Both the position numbers and the translations under genes were made by a program. The notes under the pieces are model-generated. The model had not been told where the DNA came from. It saw nothing but the letters and a program-made list of their open reading frames with translations, and did no database searches. A DNA stretch of 64,000 nt from assembly GCA_963807925.1 (NCBI GenBank), contig CAWEDP010000002.1, positions 1,798,001 to 1,862,000 of the forward strand, written 5' to 3'. Positions 15,440 to 24,165 of the stretch are shown here, one piece after another (the stretch's first letter is position 1; every line of letters starts with the position of its first letter). Source of the stretch: CAWEDP01 sp963807925 (lineage in GTDB: Bacteria; Acidobacteriota; Vicinamibacteria; Vicinamibacterales; CAVVIG01).

Positions 15440-17059
15440 ATGGCTCCGCGCCGCCTGTTGGCCTGCCTGCTCGTCGCCTGGGCCGGCGTGTCGCTCCGCG
15501 CGCAGTCGGGGCCGCCCGCGCTCGACACCCTGCTCGATCGCGCCGGGCGCTACGTCACCCGTTTCGTCGCTGAGTTCTCCAGCGTCGTCGCGGAAGAGAC
15601 CTACCTGCAGGATTCCCTGGGCAATCTGCCGACCGTGCTGCCCGGCCGCGGAGGGGTGGCCACGGGGCCGCCGTCGCGCCACCGGGAGCTGAAGTCCGAC
15701 TTCCTGCTCGTCCGCGTCGGGCCGACCGACTGGCTGCCCTTCCGCGACGTCTACGAAGTGGACGGCCAGAAGATTCGCGATCGCGAGGCCCGGCTCGCCA
15801 AGCTGTTTCTCCAGTCCACCGCGTCGGCGCTCGAACAGGCGCAGCAGATCAGCCTCGAGAGCTCCCGCTACAACCTCGGCGCGATGCAGCGGACGGTCAA
15901 CACGCCGATCCTGTCGCTCGTCTTCCTGCAGACCGACACGCAGTCGGCGTTCCGCTACTCGCTCGGCAAGCGCGATCAGGCCGCGGGCGACAACGTGTGG
16001 ATTGTCGAGTTCAAGGAGGTCGGCCGTCCGACCATGGTCCGCGGCGCGCGCGACAGCAACGTGCCCTCGGTGGGCAAGTACTGGATCGACGCCGACAGCG
16101 GGCGCGTCGTGAAGACCGAGCTGCAACTGGACACGCCGGGCATCCGCGCGCGCCTGACGACCTCGTTCCGCCACGACGACAAGTTCCAGATCGACGTCCC
16201 GTTCGAGATGCGCGAGCAGTACTTCCTCGATCGCGGCCAGGTGACCGCCACCGCCACCTACAGCCACTTCCGCCGCTTCGACGTCAGCTCCGACGAGACG
16301 TTCCACGATCCGACGGCGGCCGCGCTCGTCACCGTCGCGGAGCGCAAGACGGGCATGATGCTCGTCGAGATCCCGTCGGGCCGCTTCACGATGGGCAGTC
16401 CCGCGTCGGAGGCCGGACGGCGCGACAACGAGACCGGGCACGACGTGACGATCGACCGGCCGTTCCTGCTGGGGCGGACCGAGGTGACGCAGCAGGAGTG
16501 GCGCGCCGTGATGGGCTCCAACCCGAGCCGGTTCGCCGACTGTGGACCGCGGTGTCCCGTCGAAAACGTCTCCTTCGACGAGGTGGGGCAGTTTCTGGCC
16601 GCGCTCGGCGCGCAGTCGGACGGGACCCTCTCGTTCCGGCTGCCGACGGAAGCCGAATGGGAGTACGCGTGCCGCGCGGGGGCGATCGCGCCCTTCGCGA
16701 CCGGCGACACGCTGACCACGGCGCAGGCCAACTATGACGGCCGCACGCCGTACGGGAAGACGCCGGCCGGGATGTTCCGCGCGCGGCCGACGCGGGCCGG
16801 CGGGTTCGCGGCCAACGGCTGGGGGCTCGCCGACATGCACGGCAACGTGGCCGAATGGGTCGCCGACTGGGACGGCCCGTATCCCACCGAAGACGTCGTC
16901 GATCCGACCGGCCCGCCGGCCGGCGACCGGCGGCTCGTCCGGGGCGGAAGCTGGCAGTCCGAGGGCGCGGCCCTCCGGTGCGCGGCGCGGGCCGAGGTCG
17001 CACCCGAGGCGCGCGACGCCGGCGTCGGATTCCGCGTCGCGGCGGATCGCGCCCGCTGA
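15440..17059 (+). CDS. secreted fusion: acidobacterial N-terminal domain plus formylglycine-generating-enzyme-like domain
   Basis: The 539-residue product has a signal peptide (about 1-21, ending LRAQ). Residues about 25-295 form a domain with VAEFSSVVAEETYLQD and a later YWIDADSGRVVKTELQ, of a kind often seen in secreted acidobacterial proteins and reminiscent of lipoprotein-carrier folds. Residues about 305-539 are a SUMF1/FGE-type domain: IPSGRFTMGSP, RLPTEAEWEYACRAG, MHGNVAEWVADWDGP, RLVRGGSW and GVGFRVA. Many such bacterial domains are not true sulfatase activators, and no sulfatase is nearby. A TAATAC 8 bases before the ATG and no ribosome site suggest leaderless translation. Confidence 0.82.
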   Translation: MAPRRLLACLLVAWAGVSLRAQSGPPALDTLLDRAGRYVTRFVAEFSSVVAEETYLQDSLGNLPTVLPGRGGVATGPPSRHRELKSDFLLVRVGPTDWLPFRDVYEVDGQKIRDREARLAKLFLQSTASALEQAQQISLESSRYNLGAMQRTVNTPILSLVFLQTDTQSAFRYSLGKRDQAAGDNVWIVEFKEVGRPTMVRGARDSNVPSVGKYWIDADSGRVVKTELQLDTPGIRARLTTSFRHDDKFQIDVPFEMREQYFLDRGQVTATATYSHFRRFDVSSDETFHDPTAAALVTVAERKTGMMLVEIPSGRFTMGSPASEAGRRDNETGHDVTIDRPFLLGRTEVTQQEWRAVMGSNPSRFADCGPRCPVENVSFDEVGQFLAALGAQSDGTLSFRLPTEAEWEYACRAGAIAPFATGDTLTTAQANYDGRTPYGKTPAGMFRARPTRAGGFAANGWGLADMHGNVAEWVADWDGPYPTEDVVDPTGPPAGDRRLVRGGSWQSEGAALRCAARAEVAPEARDAGVGFRVAADRAR

Positions 17060-17100
17060 TCGACTGGCGTTCGAGCGGCCGTTTTGTGGACAATCAAGCC

Positions 17101-18213
17101 ATGCGTCTCAAGATCCTGATGCTCGTCCTGGCCGTCATGCCGCTCGGGGCGCAGCAGGCGCCCGGCGGATTCGAGGAGCGCGACTTCCTCACCCGCGTCC
17201 GCCGCCTCACCGTCGAGGGGCGCCGCGCCGGCGAAGGCTACTGGTCGCCGGACGGCCGGCGTCTGGTCTTTCAGAGCGAGCGCGAGCCGGGCAACCCCTT
17301 CTACCAGATCTACACGCTCGACCTCTCCACGGGCGACACCCGGCGCATCTCGCCCGGCCTGGGCAAGACGACGTGCGCGTTCTTCCGCCCGGGCAGCGAC
17401 GAGATCGAGTTCGCCTCGACCCACGCCGATCCCAGGTCGAAGGCGCTGCAGGAGGAAGAGATCGCGTTCCGGGCGTCGGGCAAGGAGCGCCGCTACTCGT
17501 GGGACTACGACCCGGCGATGGACATCTACGCGTACAACGAGAAGACCGGCGCGCTGAAGCGGCTGACCGACGCGCGCGGGTACGACGCGGAGGGCAGCTA
17601 CTCGCCTGACGGCCAGTGGATCGTGTTCTCGTCGATGCGCGAGGCGTACGGGCGTCCGCTGACCGATCGCGAGAAGACGCTCCTCGCGGAGAATCCGAGC
17701 TACTTCGCCGAGATTTACATCATGCGCGCCGACGGATCGGGCCAGAAGCGCCTCACCTTCGCGCCGGGCTACGACGGCGGGCCCTTCTTCACCCACGACG
17801 GCTCGCACATCGTCTGGCGCCGGTTCGACGAGCAGGGGCTCATCGCCGACGTGTGGACGATGAAGCCGGACGGCAGCGAGCAGAAGCAGATCACGCACTT
17901 CGGATCGATGAGCTGGGCGCCCTACGAGCATCCCTCCGGCAAGTACTTCATCTTCGCGTCCAACAAGCTCGGGTTCGAGAACTTCGAGCTGTTCATCGTG
18001 GACAAGGACGGCGAGAAGGAGCCGGTGCGGGTGACCTATTCGGACGGCTTCGACGCGCTGCCCGTACCCTCGCCCGACGGCAGGCAGCTCGCGTGGACGT
18101 CGAGCCGGTCCGGCGGATCGGACGGCCAGCTGTTCCTCGCCGAGTGGAATCACGAGAAAGCGCTCCAGGCGCTCGACCAGGCGCCTCCGGCGAAGAAGGC
18201 AGGCACCAAATGA
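17101..18213 (+). CDS. TolB-like WD40/PD40 beta-propeller protein, secreted
   Basis: The 370-residue protein has a signal peptide ending MPLGAQ and at least five PD40-type blades: GYWSPDGRRLVFQSERE, GSYSPDGQWIVFSSMRE, PFFTHDGSHIVWRRFDE, YEHPSGKYFIFASNK and PVPSPDGRQLAWTSSRS. It is probably a periplasmic propeller used for protein or ligand binding. It is not part of a tol-pal cluster here, so I do not call it tolB. Its stop overlaps the ATG of the M28 peptidase by four bases, so the pair is probably co-translated and may act together. A GACAAT lies 6 bases before its ATG. Confidence 0.85.
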   Translation: MRLKILMLVLAVMPLGAQQAPGGFEERDFLTRVRRLTVEGRRAGEGYWSPDGRRLVFQSEREPGNPFYQIYTLDLSTGDTRRISPGLGKTTCAFFRPGSDEIEFASTHADPRSKALQEEEIAFRASGKERRYSWDYDPAMDIYAYNEKTGALKRLTDARGYDAEGSYSPDGQWIVFSSMREAYGRPLTDREKTLLAENPSYFAEIYIMRADGSGQKRLTFAPGYDGGPFFTHDGSHIVWRRFDEQGLIADVWTMKPDGSEQKQITHFGSMSWAPYEHPSGKYFIFASNKLGFENFELFIVDKDGEKEPVRVTYSDGFDALPVPSPDGRQLAWTSSRSGGSDGQLFLAEWNHEKALQALDQAPPAKKAGTK

Positions 18214-20063
18214 CGAAGCGGCGACGAGCGTTCCGGTGGGCCGGCGGCTTCGCGATCGCGCTGATCGCCCTCCCCGTATCAGGCGTAGTGTCCGGCTTCA
18301 GCCGGACCACCCTCTCCGCCCAATCGATCACGCGACAACACGTCGAAACGCTCGCCTCCGAGAAATTCGACGGACGCCTGACCGGCTCCCCCGGCGAACG
18401 GCTGGCCGCCGACTACATCGTGTCGCAGCTCCAGCGCATCGGGGCCAGGCCGCTGCCGGGCCAGACCGGGTTCAGGCTCCCCTTCCAGTTCACGGCCGGC
18501 TCGAAGGACGGCGGCACGACGCTCGCCGCCAGGCGGCGGAACGAGCGCCTCGGCGGCGGCGCCGAGGCACTCGCCGGCGTCCGTGCGCTCTCCTTCTCCG
18601 ACAACGCCGAAGTGGACGCGCCGGTCGTGTTCGCCGGCTACGGCATCGTCGTCCCGGAGAGCCAGGACTTCGGGTACAACAGCTACGTCGGCCTCGACGT
18701 GAAGGACAAGATCGTCCTCGTGCTGCGGTACTTCCCCGAGGACGCCGATCCGAAGACCAAGCAGATTCTCGCGCGCTACTCGGATTTGCGGTACAAGGCG
18801 ATGGCCGCGCGGCAGCACGGCGCCAAGGCGATGCTCGTCGTCACCGGCCCGAAATCGCCGAACGCCGGCGAGCTGGTGCCGATGACCTTCGACACCGCCA
18901 TCGCCGGATCGGGCATCGTCGCCGCCAGCGTCACGGGCGACGTCGCCAACCGGCTGCTCGCCGCGGCGGACAAGACGGTCGCGTCGGTGCAGGAATCGCT
19001 CGACAGCGGCAACCCGCACGTCGCCGGCTTCGAGCTGCCGGAGGTGACGGCGCAAATCAGGACCGCCGTCGTCCGCGAGAAGCAGGAAGGACGCAACATC
19101 GTCGCGTATCTGCCGGCGACCTCGCCGACCGGCGGGGTGGAGAAGCCGTGGATCGCGCTCGGTGCGCACTACGATCATCTCGGCCACGGCGCCAACGGCA
19201 GCTCGCTGGCGCGCAAGGAGGAAACCGGCCGGGCCCACCTCGGCGCCGACGACAACGCGTCGGGCACGGCGGCCGTGCTCGCGATCGGGGAGCGGCTCGC
19301 GAGCCAGCCGCGCCCGCGCAACGTGCTGCTGGAGCTGTGGTCGGGTGAGGAGCTGGGGCTGATCGGATCCGCGGCGTTCGTCGCCAGGCCGCCGGTGCCT
19401 GTCGATCAGCTGGCCGCCTACCTCAACTTCGACATGGTCGGCCGCATGCAGGACAACAAGCTGACGGTCCAGGCCACCGGCACGTCCGAGTCGTGGGGCC
19501 GGCTGCTCGAGCAGGCCAACATCGCGGCCGGCTTCGACCTGCGCCTGCAGGCGGACCCGTACCAGCCGACCGACGTGGCCACCTTCAACGGCGCCGGCGT
19601 GCCGTCGCTCAACTTCTTCACAGGCACGCACGCCGATTACCACCGTCCGACCGATACCGCCGACAAGATCGATTACGAGGATCTCGATCGGATCGTCGCG
19701 TTCGCGGCCGACATCACGCGGCGGCTCGAGGCGCTGTCGCCGCCGCCCAGGTTCGTCAAGGTCGATCAGCCGAGCGATGCCGGATCGCGGGCCGGCGTCC
19801 GCGTGTTCACCGGCACGATTCCGGACTACACCTCGGAAGTCAAAGGCCTGATGCTCAGCGGCGTGATAGGCGGCGGCCCCGCCGAACAGGCCGGCCTCCA
19901 GAAGGGCGACCTCATCGTCGAGATCGCCGGCCAGTCGATCGCGAACATCTACGATTACACCTACGCGCTCGAGGTCCTGAAGATCGGACAGGCCGTCAAG
20001 GTCGTCTACGTGCGCGACGGCAGACGAATCGAGACCCAGCTCACCCCCGGGGCGCGCAAGTAG
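18210..20063 (+). CDS. M28 family metallopeptidase with PA insert and PDZ domain
   Basis: The 617-residue exported aminopeptidase-like protein begins with an N-terminal hydrophobic segment, a protease-associated region (about 125-260) and the M28 zinc site: GAHYDHLG (His), GADDNASGTA (Asp), SGEELGLIG (Glu), NFDMVGRM (Asp) and HADYHRPTDT (His), all present. The C-terminus (about 520-612) is a PDZ domain, GLMLSGVIGGGPAEQAGLQKGDLIVEIAG. It would hydrolyse peptides in the periplasm or outside. An 18-base palindromic repeat (18290-18307) is translated in frame just after the hydrophobic core, giving VVSGFSRTT. The start overlaps the upstream propeller gene by four bases. Confidence 0.92.
   Translation: MTKRRRAFRWAGGFAIALIALPVSGVVSGFSRTTLSAQSITRQHVETLASEKFDGRLTGSPGERLAADYIVSQLQRIGARPLPGQTGFRLPFQFTAGSKDGGTTLAARRRNERLGGGAEALAGVRALSFSDNAEVDAPVVFAGYGIVVPESQDFGYNSYVGLDVKDKIVLVLRYFPEDADPKTKQILARYSDLRYKAMAARQHGAKAMLVVTGPKSPNAGELVPMTFDTAIAGSGIVAASVTGDVANRLLAAADKTVASVQESLDSGNPHVAGFELPEVTAQIRTAVVREKQEGRNIVAYLPATSPTGGVEKPWIALGAHYDHLGHGANGSSLARKEETGRAHLGADDNASGTAAVLAIGERLASQPRPRNVLLELWSGEELGLIGSAAFVARPPVPVDQLAAYLNFDMVGRMQDNKLTVQATGTSESWGRLLEQANIAAGFDLRLQADPYQPTDVATFNGAGVPSLNFFTGTHADYHRPTDTADKIDYEDLDRIVAFAADITRRLEALSPPPRFVKVDQPSDAGSRAGVRVFTGTIPDYTSEVKGLMLSGVIGGGPAEQAGLQKGDLIVEIAGQSIANIYDYTYALEVLKIGQAVKVVYVRDGRRIETQLTPGARK
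18290..18307 (+). repeat. REP-like palindrome inside the M28 peptidase coding sequence
   Basis: GTCCGGCTTCAGCCGGAC with its GTAG head lies within codons about 26-34 of the peptidase, reading VVSGFSRTT. It keeps the frame open and falls at the end of the signal peptide region, where length changes are tolerated. All other copies in the window lie between genes or touch gene ends. Confidence 0.9.
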
Positions 20064-20159
20064 CAAATCGCAGCGCCTCCAGTCTCCCGCAGGGGCGATC
20101 CGGCCGGCCGCCGCCGGGTAGCATCGCTCTTGCACAGGTGACGCGACGGAGGACGCGAC

Positions 20160-20753
20160 ATGAACACAGCACATCTTCGACGGGTCGCCACGGCCGGCGT
20201 GTTCGTCGCGGCAGCTCTCGTCCTGCCGCGGGTTGCCCGCACGCAGGACGGGGCGTCGCTACCTGAACAGTTCTCGGCCACGGCAATCGACCAGAACCGC
20301 GCCGCGATGGGGCCGGTCGAGATTCGTATCAACCGCTGGTCCACCGAAAGCGAGCGCAGCCGCCTGATGAAGGCGCTGCTCGACCACGGGCCGGAGAAGC
20401 TGCTCGACTCGCTTCAGGGCGTGAAGCCCGTCGGCTCGATCCGGACGCCCGGGTCGCTGGCGTACGACCTGCGCTTCGCGCGGCGCACGCCGCAGCCGGA
20501 GGGGGCCGAACGCATCGTGCTCGTGACCGACCGCCGCATCAGCGCGTGGGAGGCGTTCAGGAACAGCCGGACCGTGGATTACCCGTTCACCGTGATCGAG
20601 CTGCACCTCGACCGCCACGGCGAGGGCGAAGGCAAGATGTCGCTGGCCACCAAGATCACCGCGGACAAAGAAAACAACATCATCGTCCTCGAGAACTACG
20701 ATCTGCAGCCGGTGCTGTTGACTAACGTGAAGCGGGAGAGCTCGGCGGACTGA
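20160..20753 (+). CDS. secreted protein of unknown function
   Basis: The 197-residue protein has a signal peptide (about 1-29, VFVAAALVLPRVARTQ). The mature part begins with SLPEQFSATAIDQN and contains GPVEIRINRWSTESERSRLMKALLDHGPEKLLDSLQ and a middle strand block RIVLVTDRRISAWEAF. I know no characterised member; the pattern looks like a conserved family of small exported proteins in Acidobacteriota. GACGGAGGACGCGAC before the ATG gives a ribosome site. Its 3' end overlaps the convergent SYLF gene by 32 bases. Confidence 0.78.
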   Translation: MNTAHLRRVATAGVFVAAALVLPRVARTQDGASLPEQFSATAIDQNRAAMGPVEIRINRWSTESERSRLMKALLDHGPEKLLDSLQGVKPVGSIRTPGSLAYDLRFARRTPQPEGAERIVLVTDRRISAWEAFRNSRTVDYPFTVIELHLDRHGEGEGKMSLATKITADKENNIIVLENYDLQPVLLTNVKRESSAD

Positions 20754-21657
20754 CCGCGGAACCGTCCGGCTCGCGGCTCGACCGGTGGGTGGCATCGACC
20801 TCACCGAGCAGCGCCTCGACCTCGCGGCGGAGCTGCACGAGCTTCGCGCGATCGATGACGACCGTCGCGCCGGTGCCGGTCGTACCCACCGGGGAGGCCG
20901 GGGCCGCGCCGGCGAGCTGATCCAGCATCTGCTGGAGGCGCACGATCCGCGATCGAAGGTCCGCCTCGACATTCGCCGCCGCCGTGGTTGCCGGCGATGA
21001 AGACGCCGGCGAGGCGGCGTTTTTCGACGGGCGGTCGGGCGTCTTTTCGAGCGTCAGGTCCAACGCGGACAGGAAGCTCCCCGCTTCTGTCGGCGCGGAA
21101 ATCCGGCTCCCGGCGAGAATCGTGCGTGGCGTCGATGTGGGTCCGTACGCGCGCCGGTTCGCGTCCGCGTCCGGCCGGAGCACTTCGGCCGACGGCGCGA
21201 AGCTCGTGACGACGGCTCGTGCCCGCGAGTAGGCGGCGATCGAGGCGTCGGTCGCCGGCACCACCTGTCCGCTGAGCAATTTCTGCACGGCGTCTTCGTG
21301 CATCACGAGCAGGACGACGTCCCCTGGTTGGGTGCTCGCCTCGTGTCCCGTCGTCAGTTCCATGAACATCGGCGCGCTCCAGGAGCCGGCGCCGCGGCAG
21401 CTCATCACACCGGCACGCGCGGCGAGGATCCGGGACGCCGGTCGGGTCGGCGCCGGAAACACCGCCACACATCGTGCCGGCTGCGGTCCCTGGATGGGAA
21501 CGCTCCGCCAGGTGTCGCGAACCACATGCGCGGCCGACTGCAGGCGCGCCGCGTCCGCGCGATTGATTGCGGCGGCCGCCGGAGTGGCCGCAGCCAGCAC
21601 AGCAAGCGCGGGTACCAGCACAACAAGCGCGGGTAACAGAAACATCGGCCTGGTCAT
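20722..21657 (-). CDS. SYLF/Ysc84-domain lipid-binding protein, secreted
   Basis: The 311-residue protein has a signal peptide (MTRPMFLLPALVVLVPALAVLAAATPAAA). Residues about 60-190 match the SYLF/Ysc84 domain in layout: VAVFPAPTR, AGVMSCRGAGSWSAPMFMEL, PGDVVLLVMHEDAVQKLLSGQV and a later VTSFAPSAEVLRPDADANRRAYG. The C-terminal quarter is low-complexity plus a predicted coiled coil (ADLRSRIVRLQQMLDQLAG, RAKLVQLRREVEALLGEVDA). Family members bind phosphoinositides in eukaryotes and are exported lipid-associated proteins in bacteria. ATG at 21657 chosen for its signal peptide. The 3' end overlaps the gene at 20160-20753. Confidence 0.8.
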   Translation of the reverse strand: MTRPMFLLPALVVLVPALAVLAAATPAAAAINRADAARLQSAAHVVRDTWRSVPIQGPQPARCVAVFPAPTRPASRILAARAGVMSCRGAGSWSAPMFMELTTGHEASTQPGDVVLLVMHEDAVQKLLSGQVVPATDASIAAYSRARAVVTSFAPSAEVLRPDADANRRAYGPTSTPRTILAGSRISAPTEAGSFLSALDLTLEKTPDRPSKNAASPASSSPATTAAANVEADLRSRIVRLQQMLDQLAGAAPASPVGTTGTGATVVIDRAKLVQLRREVEALLGEVDATHRSSREPDGSAVSPPSSPASR

Positions 21658-21730
21658 GACCGCACCTCGAGCTCTGCGGCTCCCCGGATGCAACCGGCAC
21701 GCCTGAGACGCCCGGCGTATGATGGCGGCC

Positions 21731-22672
21731 GTGCCTCGACCAAAGGCCGGCCGCCGCCGGAAGGCCGCGCCCGCATCGGTCGGGCTTGACGTCGCCGACG
21801 TGCTGGCGGTCGCCGGCACCGAATCGCTGGCCGCCCAGGTGCGGGACGATCGCGGCGGCGTGATTGGCGCCTATCGCGACCCGTTCGGCGGCCGCCCGCT
21901 GCTCGTCGTCGTCCTGCCGGTGGACCTGGTCGAGCCGACGCCGTACCAGCGCGATCCGTCGGACGCGCACGTCAAGCGGCTCATGGCCGTCATCGAGAAG
22001 ATCGGCAGCTTTCTCGATCCCATCGTCGTCGTGCGACATGAGGGCCGGTACTGGACGCCGAACGGCAATCACCGGCTGCAGGCGCTGAAGCGGCTGGGCG
22101 TGCGATCGATCGCGGCGCTTCTGGTGCCCGATGCCGACATCGCCTTCAAGATTCTCGCGCTCAATACCGAGAAGGCGCACAACCTGCGCGAGAAGTCGCT
22201 CGAGACCATCCGCATGGCGCGCGCCCTCGCCGCCACCTCGAAGGAGCCGGAGGATCGGTTCGCCTTCGAGTTCGAGCAGCCGGCGTTTCTCACCCTCGGC
22301 GCCGCGTACGAGGAGCGATCGCGCCTGAGCGGGAGCGCGTACCAGCCGATTCTCCGCCGCGTGGACGCCTTCCTGGATCGGCCGATCGCGCAGGCGCTCA
22401 AAGAGCGCGAGCGCCGCAGCCGCGCGGTCCTGAAGCTCGACGATGCCGTGACCGCGGCGGTGGACAGACTGAAGGCGCGGGGGCTGACCAGCCCCTATCT
22501 GAAACCGTTCGTCGTCGCGCGGGTGAACTACACCAGGTTCGCGAAGGCCGAGTCGTTCGACTTCGACGAGGCGCTCGATCGCATCATCGGCAGCGCGCGG
22601 AAGTTCAACGCCAATCGCGTCAAGCAGGAGGACGTCGCCAGGACCGGCGGCGCCCCGGCCGACGAGGACTAG
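21731..22672 (+). CDS. ParB N-terminal-domain protein
   Basis: About 313 residues with a ParB/sulfiredoxin-like N-terminal domain: LLVVVLPVDLVEPTPYQRDPSDAHVKRLMAVIEKIGSFLDPIVVVRHEG and TPNGNHRLQALKRLG, the counterpart of the ParB GERRxRA box. The Lys/Arg-rich start (PRPKAGRRRK) suggests nucleic-acid contact. It is not next to parA or an origin, so a chromosome-segregation role is unlikely; a nuclease or regulatory role is inference. I prefer the GTG at 21731, since TATGAT (21718-21723) lies 7 bases upstream; two ATGs at 21719 and 21722 overlap that hexamer. Confidence 0.82.
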   Translation: MPRPKAGRRRKAAPASVGLDVADVLAVAGTESLAAQVRDDRGGVIGAYRDPFGGRPLLVVVLPVDLVEPTPYQRDPSDAHVKRLMAVIEKIGSFLDPIVVVRHEGRYWTPNGNHRLQALKRLGVRSIAALLVPDADIAFKILALNTEKAHNLREKSLETIRMARALAATSKEPEDRFAFEFEQPAFLTLGAAYEERSRLSGSAYQPILRRVDAFLDRPIAQALKERERRSRAVLKLDDAVTAAVDRLKARGLTSPYLKPFVVARVNYTRFAKAESFDFDEALDRIIGSARKFNANRVKQEDVARTGGAPADED

Positions 22673-22703
22673 GCCATCGACCTTCCAGACGAGCCGGGAT
22701 GTG

Positions 22704-23213
22704 TCAATGCTTCGCCTGATCCCTGGTGCGATAGTACGCGATCAGATCCATGCTCTTCGGCGGTGTCCCTCCGAGCTGCCGGATCATCGTCGTCACCTGC
22801 CCGCGATGGTACGAGCCGTGGTTGACGACGTGCTGCACCATCTGCCACAGGACCGACGCGCGCGCGTCGCCGTTGAACATCTTGTACTCGATGACGCGAT
22901 CGATGCCGTCGGCGCCGACCCGCTCCAGCACGGCGCGGACGTCGCCCTCGAGGCGCTGCCACTTCGTGCGCAGCGTCGCCGCATCCGGAATCGAGTCGGC
23001 CGCCACGTGGCCTGACGGCGAGACGCCGTTCCAGCGCGAGCACCACGCCGATTCGGCCGAGTACAGATGGGCGAGCGTGTCCCGGACGGATCGAAAGCTG
23101 CTGCCGAGATCGCGCGTGAACTGATCGGGCGTGAGATGATCGACCGCCTCCAGCAGGCGGTCGCGCGCCCAGTAGTGATACTCCACCAGCGCCTGCACGT
23201 CGTCGAACGTCAT
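22704..23213 (-). CDS. DinB family protein
   Basis: The 169-residue four-helix-bundle protein has the DinB pattern: an opening helix ending EYHYWARDRLLEAVDHL, a middle LAHLYSAESAWCSRW with the first metal His, and a late HVVNHGSYHRGQVTTMIRQLGG with the second and third His. Members bind a metal ion and include thiol-dependent transferases; the substrate is unknown. Its ATG directly abuts the TGA of the upstream proline dehydrogenase with no gap, so they are likely cotranscribed. It converges on the ParB-like gene 31 bases away. Confidence 0.88.
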   Translation of the reverse strand: MTFDDVQALVEYHYWARDRLLEAVDHLTPDQFTRDLGSSFRSVRDTLAHLYSAESAWCSRWNGVSPSGHVAADSIPDAATLRTKWQRLEGDVRAVLERVGADGIDRVIEYKMFNGDARASVLWQMVQHVVNHGSYHRGQVTTMIRQLGGTPPKSMDLIAYYRTRDQAKH

Positions 23214-24143
23214 TCAAGTGCTCCAGAGGTTCTTCATCACGAACCATACGTTGGCCGGACGCTCGGCTAACCGCCGCATGTACCAGGGAAACCAGCGCTC
23301 GCCGTACCAGATGAGCACGCGAACGCGGCGTCCGGCGCGGACCAGAAGCTGCTGCAGCGGCGTCTGGATGCCGTAGAGCATGGCGTATTCGTAATACGAC
23401 GGGTCGATCTTCCGCGCTTCAACGTGGGCGGCCAGCCGCTCGATGAGAACGCGATCGTGGGTGGCGAGGTGGACGAGGCTGCCCGGACGGACGGGCGCGT
23501 CCAGCATGCGGACCGCCAGCCTGAAGTAGTTGGCGTCCACGTCCGCCTTTCGGGCGAGCGCGACGGCGGTCGGCTCCAGGTACGCGCCCTTGACGAGCCG
23601 CAGCGCGGCGCCGAGCGGCAGCAGCGACTCCAGGTCCTGCTCGGTCCGACGCAGATAGGCCTGCAGCGCCACGCCCACGCGCGCCGACCGCTCCCGCATG
23701 GCGCGAAACAGGTTCAGCGTCACATCGACGTACGGCGCGTTCTCCATGTCGATCCAGACGAACCGCTGCCGCTCGCCGGCACGATCCACGATTCGCTCGA
23801 GATTCCGCCGGCACAGGTCGCGATCGAGATCCAGGCCGAGCTGCGTCAGCTTGACCGAGACGTGCGCGTCGATGTCGCTCACGGCGCGGCGGGTCACCAG
23901 ACCGAGATAGTGGCGCGTGACCGATTCGGCTTCCTCCTCCGTGGCGACGTTCTCGCCCAGGTAGGTCAGGATCGCGCCGATGCCCTGCCCGTTCAGGCGC
24001 GCGGCGGCCTCCAGCGCCTCGTCCACGCGCTCGCCGGGCATGAAGCGGGCGACGGACCGCAGCACGACCCGCGATCGCACCGCGCGGTCGCGAAGCCATT
24101 CGTTGGTGGACGCCGCCAGGAGCAGTTGTCGGGCGAGGCCCAT
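23214..24143 (-). CDS. proline dehydrogenase (monofunctional, PutA-type barrel)
   Basis: About 309 residues; oxidises proline to pyrroline-5-carboxylate with FAD, passing electrons to quinone at the membrane. Family motifs are VSVKLTQLGLDLDRDLC, FVWIDMENAPYVDVTL, GVALQAYLRRTEQDLESLL, RLVKGAYLEP and a C-terminal EYAMLYGIQTPLQQLL...VRVLIWYGERWFPWYMRRLAERPAN with the substrate-binding arginines. I use the ATG at 24143; a GTG at 24164 is possible and would nearly abut the SDR stop. No pyrroline-5-carboxylate dehydrogenase gene is present nearby. The gene lies between an SDR and a DinB gene on the same strand. Confidence 0.9.
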   Translation of the reverse strand: MGLARQLLLAASTNEWLRDRAVRSRVVLRSVARFMPGERVDEALEAAARLNGQGIGAILTYLGENVATEEEAESVTRHYLGLVTRRAVSDIDAHVSVKLTQLGLDLDRDLCRRNLERIVDRAGERQRFVWIDMENAPYVDVTLNLFRAMRERSARVGVALQAYLRRTEQDLESLLPLGAALRLVKGAYLEPTAVALARKADVDANYFRLAVRMLDAPVRPGSLVHLATHDRVLIERLAAHVEARKIDPSYYEYAMLYGIQTPLQQLLVRAGRRVRVLIWYGERWFPWYMRRLAERPANVWFVMKNLWST

Positions 24144-24165
24144 GTGGGATCCCCGGGCGAACACT

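Noticed and set aside
13677..17059. Radical SAM plus SUMF1-like genes as a peptide natural-product cluster
   Set aside because: No precursor peptide, transporter or other maturation enzyme is present, and the second product is a secreted fusion.
21731..22672. Chromosome-partition parB and nearby origin
   Set aside because: There is no parA, no parS-like palindromes, and the protein lacks the ParB C-terminal region; neighbours are unrelated metabolic genes.
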